Origin: Microglena sp. YARC
Lineage: Eukaryota; Chlorophyta; Chlorophyceae; Chlamydomonadales; Chlamydomonadaceae
NCBI GenBank assembly: GCA_022414725.1
Contig: CM039463.1
Coordinates: 83,696,487 to 83,760,486 of the forward strand
DNA length: 64,000 nucleotides
Direction: 5' to 3'
Part shown: positions 46,501 to 64,000 of the stretch, in pieces
How the letters are laid out: every line of letters starts with the position of its first letter
Numbering within the stretch: position 1 is the first letter of the stretch
Position numbers and translations under genes: made by a program
Notes under the pieces: generated by a model
Database searches by the model: none
Seen by the model: the letters and a program-made list of their open reading frames with translations, nothing else
What the model was told of the DNA's origin: nothing

Positions 46501-49500
46501 ATTACACACACACACTCACATACATACACCATACACACCACATACACCCACACACATTTCACATACATACCCACTCATCACAAACACACATACACACACA
46601 CACTCACATACATACACTCATACACACACATACACACACACACTCACATACATACACTCATACACACACATACACACACACTTCAACATGACATACACTC
46701 ATACACACACTCCACACACACACTCACAGCGTACACACACACACACACATACACACAACACACACTCTCTATATCACCACACACCACACACAGACACACA
46801 CTCACATACATACACTCATACACACACATACACACACACACTCACATACACACACTCATACACACACTCGCACACACACACTCACACACGTACACACACA
46901 CACACATACACTCATACACACACTCTCTATATCACACACACACATACACACACACACTCACATACAAACACTCATACACACACATGCACACACACACTCA
47001 CATTACATTACACTCATACACACACTCGCACACAACACAGCTCACAACACGTACACACACACACACAACACACATACACACACTTCTCTATATCACACAA
47101 CACACATACACACACACACTCACATACATACACTCGATACACACACTCGCACACACCCACCAACTTACACACGTACACAACACACACACACAATACACAC
47201 ACTCTCGTATATCACACCACACACATTACACACACACACTCACATTACATACGCTCATACACCACACAGACACACACACACTCACATACATACACTCATA
47301 CACACACATACACACAACACCACTCCATACATACACTCATACACAACACATACACACACACTCACATAACATACACTCACACACACATACCACACACACT
47401 CTCACAACATACACTCATACACACACATACCACACACACACTCACATACAACACTCATACACACACATACACACACACTCACCATACATTACACTCAACA
47501 CAGACATACACACACACACTTCACATACATACACTTCATACACACACATACACACACACACTCACATACATACAACTCATACACCACACACATACACACA
47601 CAGCTCACATACATACAACTCATACACACACATTACACACACACTCACGATACATACACTCATACACACACATACAACACACACTCAACATTACAATACA
47701 CTCACACACACACATACACACACACACACTCACATACATTTACACTCATACACACACACACCACACACAACTTCACATACATTCACTCATACACGACACA
47801 TACACCACACACACTCACATAATTTACACTCAGCACACACTCGCACACAACACACTCACACACGTACACACCACACACATACACACATACACACACGCTC
47901 TATATCACCCACACACAACACACACACACTCACCATTCATAACACTCATTACACACACTCGCACACACACACTCACACACGTACACACACACACACATAC
48001 ACACATACACACACTCTCTATATCACACACACACATACCACCACACACTCACTACATACACTCATACACAACACATACACACACACCACTCACATACAAC
48101 ACTTCAACACACACTCGCAACACACACACTCACACACGTACACACACACAGACATACACACATACCACACACTCTCCTATACACACACACACATACACAC
48201 ACACACTCACATACATACACTCATACACACACAACACCACACCACACTCACATAACATACACTCATACCACACAACTCGCACCACACCCACTCACACACG
48301 TACCACCACACACACACATACACACATACACACACTCTCTAATATCACACAACACGACACACCACACACCTCACATACATACACCATACACACCACATAC
48401 GACCACACCACACTCACAATACATACACTATACACACACATTACACCCACCAACACACTCACATACATACACTCATACACACACATACACACACACTCAC
48501 ATTACATACACTCAGACCAACCACACAATACACACACACACTCACAACAGACACTCCATACACACACATTACACACACACAACACCTCACATACATACAC
48601 TCATTAACACACAACATACACACACACACTCACATACATACACTCATACACATACACACACAAACCTCACAATACATACACTCATACACACACATACACA
48701 CAACACAACTCACATACATACACTCATAACACACACATACACACACACACTCACAACATACACTCATTAACACACACCATTACACACACACACTCACATA
48801 CATACACTCATACACACACATACACACACCACACTCACATACATACACTCATACACACACATACCAACACACACACTCACATACATAACACTCATACACA
48901 CACTCGCACACACCACACTCACACACGTACACACACACACACATACACACATACACACACTCTCTATATCACACACACACATACAGACACACACTCACCA
49001 TACATTACACTCAACACACACATACCACACACTCACATACATACACTCATACACACACATACACACACCACTCACTACATACACTCATACACACACCAAC
49101 ACCACACACACACTCACATACATACACTCATACACACACATACACACACACACTCACATACATACACTCATACACACACATACACACACACACTCACATA
49201 CATACACTCATACACACACATACACACACACACTCACATACATACACTCATACACACACTCGCACACCACCACACTCACACACCGTACACACACACACAC
49301 ATACACACTACACACACCTCTATATCACACACACCACATACAGACACAACACTCACATACATACACTCAAACACACACATACCACACACACTCACATACA
49401 TACACTCATACCAACACACTCGCACTACACACACTCAAAACACACGAAACCCACACACACACACACATACACACATACACACACTCTCTATATCACACAC

Positions 49501-52500
49501 ACACATACACACACACACTCACATACATACACTCATACACACACATACACACACACACTCACATACATACACTCATACACACACTCGCACACACACACTT
49601 ACACACGTACACACACCACACACATACCACACAATACACACACTCTCTATATCCACACACACAACATACACACACACTCACATACACACACTCATTACAC
49701 ACCACCATACACACACCACACTCACATACATACACCATACACACAACATACCACACACACACACTCACATACATACACTCATTACACACAACTCGCACAC
49801 ACACACTCCACACACGTACACACACACACACAACACACATATCACCACCTTCTCTATACACACCACACACATACACACACACTCCACTACACACACACAT
49901 ACACACACACACTCACATACAGTACACTCAAAACACACACATACACAACACACTCACATACATACACTTCATACCACACACCATACACACACACACCACA
50001 TACAATACAACTCATACACACACATACACACACACTCACATACATACACTCATACACACACATACACACACACACTCACATACATACACTCATACACACA
50101 CTCGCACACACACACTCACACACGTACACACACATACACACATACACACACACACTCACATACATACACTCATACACACACATACACACACACCCCACGT
50201 CAGCATACATACACCATCATACACACACATACACACACACACTCACATACATACACTTCATCACCACACATACCACACACACCACTCACAACCATACACT
50301 CATACACACCATACAACATACACACTCACATACATACACTCGATACACCACACGCGCACACACACACTCCACACACGTACACACACACCACACATACACA
50401 CATACCACACACTCTCTATATCACCACAACACATAACACACTCACATACACCACACTCATACACACACATACACACACACCACTCACATACATACACTCA
50501 TACACACACATACACACACACACTCACAACATAACACTCATACACACAACATACGACACACACACTCACATACATTACACTCATACACACACATACACAC
50601 ACCACTCACATACATACAACTCTACACACACATAACACACACAACACTCACATACATCACACTCATACACACACATACAACACACACTTCACAATATACA
50701 CTCATACACACACAATATACACTCATACTCACATACATTCACTATATACACACAGACACACACACACTCACATTACATACACTCATTACACACACTCGCA
50801 CACACACACTCACACAACGTTACACACACACACACACACACATACACACATACACTCTCTCCATTATCACACACACACCATACACACACCACACACACAC
50901 TCACATACTACACTCATACACACACCATACACACACACGTACATTACCATACATCTCATACCGACACACACACACACACACACTCACATAACATACACTC
51001 ATTACAACACACATACACACACACACTCACAATACGATCACTCATACACACACATACACACACACACTCCACATACCATACACTCATTACACACACTCGC
51101 ACACACACACTCAAACAGGTACACACACACACACATACACACATACACACACTCTCTATATCACACACACACATACACACACACTCACATACATACACTC
51201 ATACACACACATACCACACACACACTCACATACATACACTCATACACACACTCGCACACACACACTCACACACGTACACACACACACACATACACAAATA
51301 CACACACACATACACACACACACTCACGATACATACACTCATACACACACATACACACACACACTCACATACATACACTCATTCACACACATACACACAC
51401 AAACTCACATACATACACTCATACACACACTCGCACACACACACTCACACACGTACACACACACACACACACATACGCCACTACACACACATCTCTATAT
51501 CACACACACACAACACACAACACGACTTTAACATACATACACTCACATGGCACACACACACAACACTTCCATAACATACACTCTCTATATACACACACAC
51601 ATACACACACACACTCACATACAAATAACACTCATAACACACACATACACACACACACTTCACATACATACACTCAAATACACACATACACAACTCAACA
51701 TACGGTTTACCACACACAACAATACATACACAAATACACACACACATACACACACACACTCAACATACATTACACTCAATACATACACACCACACACACT
51801 CATTTACACAATACACACACATACACACACACACTCACATACATACACTCAACATTACAATACACTCATACATACACTCACATACATACTCATACACACA
51901 ATACACCACACAAAGCTCACATACATACACTCATACACACACATACACACACACACTCCACACACGTACATACACTCACACATACATACACATACACACC
52001 ACTCTCTATATCACACACACACATACACACAACACACTTACATACATACACCACACAACACAAACACACACACTTCACATACATACCACTCATGACACAA
52101 CACATACACACACACACTCACATAAATACACTAGTTACACACATACCACACACTCACATACATACACTGCATAACACACACATACACACACACCACCACA
52201 TACATACACTATACACACACATACACAACCACACACTCACATACATACACTCATACACACACATATCACACACACACTCACATACATACACTCATACACA
52301 TCACATACACACACACCTCACATACATACACTCACATACATACACTCATACACACACATACATCACAACACACTCATCATACATACACTCAATACACACA
52401 CTACAACACACCACTCCATACAATACACTCATACACACACATACACACACTCACATACATACAATCACATACATACACTCCATACACACACATACACACA

Positions 52501-55500
52501 CACACCACATACATACACTCTACACACACATACACCACACACTCACATCTATACACTCATACACATCACTCGCACACACAACACTCACACACGTACACAC
52601 AGCACACTCACATACACACAACACACACTGTCTATATCACACAGTCACACATACAACACACTCACTCACATAACATACAACTCATACACCACATACACAC
52701 ACACACCCAACATACATTACACTCATACACACACTCGCACACCACACCCTTACACACGTACACACACATATCACATACACATCATACACACACCTCTCTA
52801 AATACAAACAAACACACGACACATAACACAGACACAACTCACAACACACAACTCATACACACACATACACACACACAACTCATACATCATACACATCATA
52901 CACACACATACACACAACACACACTCACATACATAACTCATACACACACATACACACACACTCCATACATACACTCATACACAACATACACAACAATCAC
53001 TCACCATACATACACTCACATACACAGCACCTCGCACAGCACACACTCAACAGACACGTAACACACACACACACATACACACAATACACACACTCTCTAA
53101 TATGACAACACACATACATACACACTGCACATACACACACTCATACCACAAACATACACTACACACACCTCACATACACACACTCCATACAACACTCAAC
53201 ACACACTCACGATACAATACACTCATACACACACATTACACACACACAACTCACATACATACATACACTCATACACACAAACATACACAACACACTCAAT
53301 ACATACACTCATACACACACTCATACACACACATACACACACACACTCATACCATACACTCATACACAACACTCACACACCAACCCACTCACCCACGTAC
53401 ACACATACAATACACACACATACACACAATACACACACTCTCTATATGACACACCTCACATTACATTACACACCACAAACACACCACTCATACACAAACA
53501 TACACACACTCAACATACACTCATCACACACACATACACACACACCACTCACACACATACTCATTAACACACACAATTACACAACACACACTCACCATAC
53601 ATACACTCATACACACACATTCGCACACACACACTCACACAACACGTACACCAACACACAACACATACACACATACACACAACTCTCTATATCACACAAC
53701 CTACAGACACCACACTCACATACAATAAACACACACACTCACATCACTCACTCAATACACACACATACACACACACTCCACATACATACAACTCACATAC
53801 ACCGACATACACACACACTCTACAACATACATACTCTCAAGACACACACCATAACACCACATACACACACTCTCACATACATACACTTCAATACACACAC
53901 ATACAACACACAACACTCACATACATACACTCATCACACACACATAACACCAAACACACTCACATAACATACATCATACACACACCTCGCAACCACAACA
54001 CACTTCACACGTAACCAAGCACACGCACACACACATTACACACATAAACACCACTCTCTATATTAACACACACAACTATACACACACATCACATACCACA
54101 CATAACACACCATACAGACAGGTCCACACTCACATACATACACTACCACACACATACACACACATAACAACTTACAACACACATACACACACACCACTCC
54201 ACATACATACACTGCATACACACACATACACCTACACACTCACATACTACATTACACACACTCGACACACACACTCACACACGTACAACACACACACAAT
54301 AACACACATACACCAACACTCTGCCACAACACAACCTACACGACACATCAACACACCACACACACCATACACACACACACTCACTAACATACACTCATAC
54401 ACACACATACACACACCATCTCACAATACATACAACTCATTACACACACATACAACCACACATCAAATCACACATACACACACACCACACTGCACATACA
54501 TACACTCATACCACACATACACAAAACACACTCACATACATACACTCATACACACACATACACACCACTCACATACAATACACTCATACACACAGATACA
54601 CACACAAGACACTCACATACATTTCACTCATATACACACATAACACACACCTCACATACACACTTCATACACAACACTCGCACACACAGCACTCACACAC
54701 GTACACACACACACACACACATACACTCTACCTCTCTGCGCATATCACACACACACATACACAACACAGTCACACACTCACATACATACACTCATACACA
54801 CATACACACACACGTACATACAATACACAATAACACACTCACATAACACACCACACTCACATACTATATACACACACATACACACCACACACCCATAGCA
54901 TACACTCATACACACACAGCATACCAGCACACAACACTCACATTACATACACTCATACCACACATCGAACACCACACACCGACAGTCACATAACATACCA
55001 CTCACACAACCACACATACACACACACACAAACATACCTCTCATACACACAGACAATTGCACCTCACATTACATACAACTTCATACACAGTACACTCGCA
55101 CACACACACTCACACCGTACACACACACACACATACACAAATACACACACACATACACACACGACACTCACTATACATACACTCATCCACACACATACAA
55201 AAAAAACTCAAACCCACAAACAAAAAACTCACATAACATACACTCATTCAACAACACATACACACACACACTCACATACATACACTCATACACACACCTC
55301 GCACACACACATCACTCCCACACGTACACAACACACAACACACACATAGCACATAACACACTCTCTAAACTCACACAACACACATACACACACACACCTT
55401 ACATACATACAACTCATACACCCATACACACAGCCACTCACATACATACAACTCATACACAACACATACACACACACACTCACATAAATACACTCATACA

Positions 55501-58500
55501 CACACATACACCAGCACACTCCATACATACACTCATACACACACATATACACACACACCACAATACATACACTCAACACACACATACACACACACACTCA
55601 CATACATACACTCAGTACACACACCGATACACACAACACACTCACATTACAACACTCATACACAACATACCACACAACACTCACACTACATACTCACATA
55701 CATACACTCATCCACACACTAACACACACACACTCACATACAATACACTCAATACACACAACATTACACACACACTGTGTTTTTTCACTCACATACATAC
55801 ACTCCTACACACACTCGCACAACGGACCTCACACAACGTACACACACACACACACATAACACACAATACAGCAACACTGTCTATATCACACACATCCATA
55901 CACACATACTCACTCACAATCCTCATACAACACACATCAGCACACACACACATACACACATACACACATCGCACACACCACTTACACCGTACACACACAC
56001 ACATACACACACACACACACTAATATCACAAAACCCACACATACACACACACTCCATCCACACTACACACACAGTCTGTACACACACACACACACATAAC
56101 TCATATCACACTTTATCTATTTATCTATCACACACAGACACTCCACATACATACACAAAATACCACAACACATAAACACACACATTCCATACATACATCC
56201 ATACACACACATACAACACACACACTCACATACATACACTCATACACACAACTCGCACACACACACTCAAGCACACGTACAACACACACACACACACACA
56301 CATAACACACATCTCTATATGACACACACACTACATACAACACTCACATACACACACTCATACACAAACATACACACACACTACACCACTCATACACACA
56401 TACACACACCACACTCCAACATGACATACACTGCATACACACACATAACACACACTCACATACAATACACTCTATATCACACACATATACCATCACATTA
56501 CATACATACACTCATACACAACACACACACACACTCACATACATACACTCATACACACACATACACACTAAAACATCACATACCACAACACTTCATACAC
56601 ACACATATAACACACTCACATACATAACACTCATACACACACATACACACACACTACAACAACACACACACACACACATACACCACACACACCACATAAC
56701 ATACAGCTCATACACACACATACACATCACACCACATCACATACATACACTCATACACACACTCGCACACACACACTCACACACGGTACACACACACACA
56801 CATACACACTTCACACACACATAACACTCAACACAACATATCACCAAACAACACATACCAGACGCACACATCATAAACATACACCACACTCACATACACC
56901 ACTCACATACACTCATCACCACGCGCAACACCACCTCCACACTACACACACACACACATACACGTACACCACACCTGTCTATACAGCAATACCACACATA
57001 ACACCACTCACACACACATAACACTCTATACACACACACATAACATACACACACACACTTCACCATACATACACTCATACACACACCCTCATACACACAC
57101 AACACTCACATAACATACACTCATACACACACTCGCACACACACACTCATAACATACACACAAAATACACACCCTCACAACATCACAACACATACACACA
57201 CTCTCTATATTCACCACACACACAACACCCACACACTTCAAACACATACCACACACATACACACACACACTACCACACATACCACTACACTCATACACAC
57301 ACATACCATTACATTAAACACACTCACACACATACACACACACACACATACATACACACACACATACACACACACACTCACATACATACACTCATACCCC
57401 AACACACACACTACACACACCAACTCACATACATACACTCATACACACAGCATACACACACACACTCACATACATACAATCATACACACACTCGCACACA
57501 CACACTCAACACACGTACACCACACACACACACACACATACACATCACTCTCTATATACACATACACACACTCACATACACACCACTCATACACAACTAC
57601 CATCACAAGAGCACCACACACTCACAACTACATACACTACACACACGACACTACATCAATACTCATACCACACATAACACCACACTCACATACATACACT
57701 CAACCACACACAATACACACGCACCATCTATGCAACATCATACACACACATACACACACACAGCATACATACACTCATACACACATAACACAACACACTA
57801 CACACACATCAATACCCTACACCACAACACACATGCACACACACACACTATACACCACACCACTCGCACATACATACACTACACACATACACACACATCA
57901 ATAACACACACACACACTCACATCATACACTCATACACACACAACAACCTCACATACATACAATCATAGACAACACACTCAATACATACACCATACACAC
58001 AACATACCACACACCTCACTACATACACTCAATACACACAACATACACACACCACTCACTCACTGCCATACACACACACACAGCGGACACTCACAATACA
58101 TACATTCTCAATACACACACACACACACACATACACACATACACAACCACTCTCTTTATCACCAACACACCACTCCTGCACACACACATCATCATAAATT
58201 ACACGTCAATACCACACACATACACACACACACTACACACACTCTCATATTCAACACACACACACAGTACACACACACACTACATCACGATACATACACT
58301 AATATTACACATACACACACACATACACACACACGAACTCACATACACAGCACTCATACACACACATTCGCACACACACACTCACACACGACACACAGCA
58401 CACATACACTCACATACACACACTCTCTAATATCACATCACACACATACACACACACACTCAATACAAACACTCATAACACACACACATACACACACCAC

Positions 58501-61500
58501 TCCACATACATACACTCATACACACTCGCACACACACACTTCACACATAACGTACACACACACACAACACATACTCGCACCACATACACACACTCTCACA
58601 CATATCACACACACACATACACACACACACTCACATACATACCCTCATACATTATACACTTCCTACTCGCACACATCACACTATACACACATACACACAA
58701 CTCCATACATCAAACACACACAAAATACATCACACACATCTCTATACTCACACATAACCACACATACACACACATTACACACACACTCACATACATACGC
58801 TCATAACACACACACACTACATACGATACATACACTCATACACACACATTACACACACCCTCACCATACATACACTGCATACACACACATACACACACAC
58901 CACTCACATACTAACACTCATACCACAACATACACATCACACTTCACATAGCATACACACTCATACACACATACACACACAACACCACCAGCTAGACTCA
59001 CATATACACTCATACACACCATCAACACACACCTAACATACACACACACATGTTACACACACACTCACCACATACACACATCAAACAATGACACACACAC
59101 TCACAGACATACACTCATACACAACATACACACCACACTCACTACAACATCATACCACACACATACACACAACACACTCACATACACCATCATACACACA
59201 TACACACAACACACTCACATACATATCAATCATACAAACAACACACAACATACAACATACACACACATACACACACATACACTCACAAACATACACCATT
59301 TACACACACTCACACCACACCTCACACTGTACAACCACACACACACACATTACACACAACACTACACCTCTATATCACACACACACACACAACACCCACT
59401 CATACACTCATACATTTATACACAACATACACACACACACTCACATACATACACTCATACACACACTCGCCAACACACACACCACACTTAATACACACAC
59501 ACACACCTCCATAAACAACACTCTCTATACACACAACCACAACACAAACACACACAGCATACAAAACACTATACACACACATGACACCAGCACACATCAC
59601 ATACATACACTCATACACACACTCGCATACACTCATCACACACGTACACACACACACACATACACACATACACACTCTCTATAATCACACACACACATAC
59701 CAACACACACTACACTACATCTATTACACAACTCGCACACACACACTCACATTCAGCGTACACACACAACACATCATACACACACTCATCGCACACACAC
59801 ATACACACACACACTCACAACATACGCACACATACAACACTCGCACTATATCACACATAATTACAACACACATACACACACACACTCACATACATACATC
59901 ATACACACACATACAACACACACACTCACATACATACACATTACACATACACACACACATACACACATACACACACACTCTCACATACACACGACACCAC
60001 ACACATACACAACACACATACACACACTATATACAGCACACACACACACTCACACTCACATACACACTCATACACACACATACACACACACACTCACATA
60101 CATACACTCATACACAGACATACACACACACACTACACATACATACACTCATACACACACATACACACACACACTCATACACTACTACACATACACTCAC
60201 ATTTAACACATACACACTACACACACACACATACACTCATACACACAACTCGCACACACACACTCACACATACACACTCACACACACACATACACACAAC
60301 AACACACATAACACACAACATACACACACCTCATATACACTACCACACAACAACACACCTATTACATCACATCACACACACTCGCATACACACACATACA
60401 CACACACTCAACATACATACACACTACACACACATAAACACACACACACAATACATCACACACACACATTTCATACACACACAGCACTTCATACATACAT
60501 ACACACTACACACCACCACACACCACACTCAGCACTCACAATACACTCATACACACACATCACACACACATAACACATACACACACACACTACACGACAC
60601 CACTCACATAATAACACTCTACACTAACCACATACACACACACACTCACAACATTCACTCATATACACACATACACACACACACACATACACACATAACA
60701 CATCGCACACACACATCACACACTAACACACACCGCCACACATATCACACACATACACCTCGTCTTCCCTATATTCACACATACACACACATAACGCATA
60801 CTCAACACACACATACACAAACACCACTTACACACACACACACAGACATTACACAACACACACCACTCGTACACACACTCAACATAAGGCACACGACAAC
60901 ACCACACACACTCACACATTAACTCATTGAACACACACATCACACAAAGCCACTCCTCACATGAGTCACACACACACACACACCACACTCAAAACAACGT
61001 ACACAGCACACACAATATACCACACTATATCCACACACACATACACACACACAAACTACACACATACACAACACACACAATAATACATTACACACACAAC
61101 ACACTAACCCAACATACACACACACACAACACATACACTATACACACACACATACACACTCAATCACCACACACAACACATACACACACACACTCCACAC
61201 ATACACTCATACATACAACACATACACTTCACACACACACACACACACACACATACACACTATCACTCATACATACACTCACATACATACCACACATACA
61301 CACACATACACACACACACTCACATACATACACTCATACAGCAGCACATACACACATACACTCATACCACACACATAACACCCAACCCTCACCATTACAC
61401 TCATACACACACACATACACATACACTCATCACATATCTCATACACATACACACAACACACTCACATACATACACTCATCGCACCACACACACACATACA

Positions 61501-64000
61501 CACACACACACACAATACCACACACATATTGCCAGATACACTCATACACACACATACACACAGCACTCACATACATACATCATCACACACATACACACAC
61601 ACTACACTCAGCAACACTTCACACTACGTACACTCGCTACACCACATCAACACACTCTACAATACACACATACACACACATATGACACACACAACACACA
61701 CATCACATACACACACGGCCCATACCACACATACAGCACACACTCATAAACACACACTCATCATACACCACACACACACACATACAGCTCATACAACACA
61801 CTACTCGCACACACACACTTACCACGTACACACATACACAGAAACCACACACATACACACACATACACTCATACACACACATACACACACACAACACAAC
61901 ACATACACACATCACACTCACATGCATACACACACATACATACACACACATCACACACACACACTCACATACATACACTCATACACACACATACACACAC
62001 ACACTCACATACATACACTCATACACACACATACACACACACACTCACATACATACACTCATACACACACTCGCACACACACACTCACACACGTACACAC
62101 ACACACACACACATACACACATACACACACTCTCTATATCACACAGACACACACATACATACACGCACACACTCACGATACACACACATACAACACGGTC
62201 ACACGATCATACACACACACATACACACACACACTCACATACACACTCATACACACACATCACACACACACACATACATACACTCAACACACACAATACA
62301 CACCCGGCGACACATACACACACACACTCATCACACACACAATGACACATACACACACACATCACATACATACACATTACACACATAACACACACCACTC
62401 CACATACATACACTCATACACACACTCGCACACACACACTCACACACGTACACACACATACACACACACATACCACACCACATCACAATACATCAACACA
62501 CACAACATACACACACACACTCACATACATACACACACTACACACACACACTCACATACGATACACTCATACACACACATACCACACACACACACTACAC
62601 ACCACCCCACACACACATACACACACACTCACACACACATACGCACAACACACACACTCCACACATAACACACATATATACACAACACATACACACACAC
62701 ACTCACATACACATACACACACATACACACACACCTCACTCACATACACACACTCATACACATCACATACCACAACACACTCACATACATACACTCATAC
62801 ACACACATATATCACACACACACATCACCATACGATACCACATACATCATACACACAACTACATAACACACACACACACATACACTCACATTACACACAC
62901 ATACACACACACGCATACATACACTCCATTACAACACCAACAACTACACACAAAACATGACTTACACATACACACCACAACACATACACACACACACCCT
63001 CACATAAAACACACACATAACACTCTCATACAACACACATACAACACACACTCACATACATACACTCATACACACACATACACACACACACTCACATACA
63101 TACACTCATTACACACACACACACACTCACTCACACATACACTCATACACACACATTACCACACACACTCACATACACACACACATACACACACATTACA
63201 TACACACCACACACTCACACACACATAACACACATACACACACATCTACACACATATCACTCCATACACACACATACACACGACACACACTCACATTAAT
63301 TACACTCATAACACATCACATACACACACACACTCCACATACAACGTACACTATCACAATCTATGATCACCACACACACACACACACTGCACACACTCAC
63401 ATAAGACACACTCTCATTACACACAACACACACATACACCACACACACAAGACACACCTTCACATACACACACTCATAAACACATCACATACACACACAC
63501 ACTCACTCACATCATACATCCATACACACACACTACACTCACACTACACACACACCAACGCTTACACAATACACACATACATACACACATTACATACACT
63601 CATACACACACTATACACACACACTCACACTACATCATACACACACTATACACACACACACTCCACACATACACACTCACACACTACACACACATACACA
63701 CATACATCACACACACACATACATCACACTCACATCACACACTACATACATCACAACAACACACATACACACATACACACTACACACACAACATCACACA
63801 TCACATTACACAACACACAACACACATACAACACACTCTCATAACACACACCATACACACACCACACTCACATACATACACTCATATGTCACACATCCAC
63901 ACACCACCACATCACAACATACAACTTCATACACACACATACGACCACACATCACATACACTTCATACACAGACCACACACACACACTCACATCACATAC
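46501..64000. repeat. CA-rich satellite with 40-bp unit and longer-period CTCTCTATATCAC blocks
   Basis: The basic 40-bp unit is CTCACATACATACACTCATA plus CACACACATACACACACACA. At irregular intervals, often 150-650 bp, a longer block occurs: CTCGCACACACACACTCACA, CACGTACACACACACACACA, TACACACATACACACACTCTCTATATCAC. Both are repeated for 17.5 kb up to the end of the window. Single-base insertions and deletions are very frequent. No non-repeat island longer than about 20 bp was seen (for example a TGTGTTTTTTC patch near 55777 and TTTATCTATTTATC near 56112). All His/Thr-rich + frames and Cys/Val-rich - frames are artefacts. Confidence 0.95.

Noticed and set aside
45449..48607. 1052-codon ORF
   Set aside because: A third of it is the N gap and the rest is CA repeat read as His/Thr.

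Overview
This is eukaryotic nuclear DNA: GT-AG introns, small exons adrift in long repeat-filled introns, and no operon-like packing. DNAAF1 (a dynein-arm assembly factor) implies motile cilia or flagella. A GATA finger of the C-X2-C-X18-C-X2-C type and a cysteine-rich plus SPPP-type proline-rich protein point to the green lineage. A repeat-rich flagellate green alga (prasinophyte-like) is my best guess, by inference only.

Layout. 1-4505 (+): the last two coding exons of a SEL1L/HRD3 ER-associated-degradation protein. 4506-6547: repeats and a hairpin cluster. 6548-14273 (+): a complete five-exon DNAAF1/ODA7 gene (482 aa). 14274-15861: small dispersed repeats. 15862-28582 (+): a complete six-exon GINS subunit PSF2 gene (218 aa), whose 8.1 kb fourth intron holds a GGT-type satellite and transposons. 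28583-31930: repeats and the 3' end of a LINE-like element. 32522-37812 (-): a six-exon GATA-finger gene (357 aa); its zinc finger is split by a 3.2 kb intron holding a MITE and an inverted-repeat-bounded element. 37813-40550: no gene recognised. 40551-41190 (-): a cysteine/proline-rich protein broken by indels. 41190-45500: a satellite of about 100 bp units. 45501-46500: exactly 1000 N. 46501-64000: a gene-free CA-rich satellite with many apparent single-base indels.

The genes belong to unrelated pathways (ER quality control, cilium assembly, DNA replication, transcription) and are not a functional cluster.

The outstanding feature is structural. In SEL1L, DNAAF1, PSF2 and the cysteine-rich gene, many introns carry tandem partial copies of the adjoining exon edge, a splice site with 30-120 bp of exon, mixed into simple-sequence DNA. 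In the cysteine-rich gene the acceptor plus exon head appears to have been amplified into a satellite of about forty units. Most introns of three genes therefore hold decoy splice sites, while the GATA gene shows none. At least nine small dispersed repeat or transposon families recur, and nested insertions give a relative order of events.
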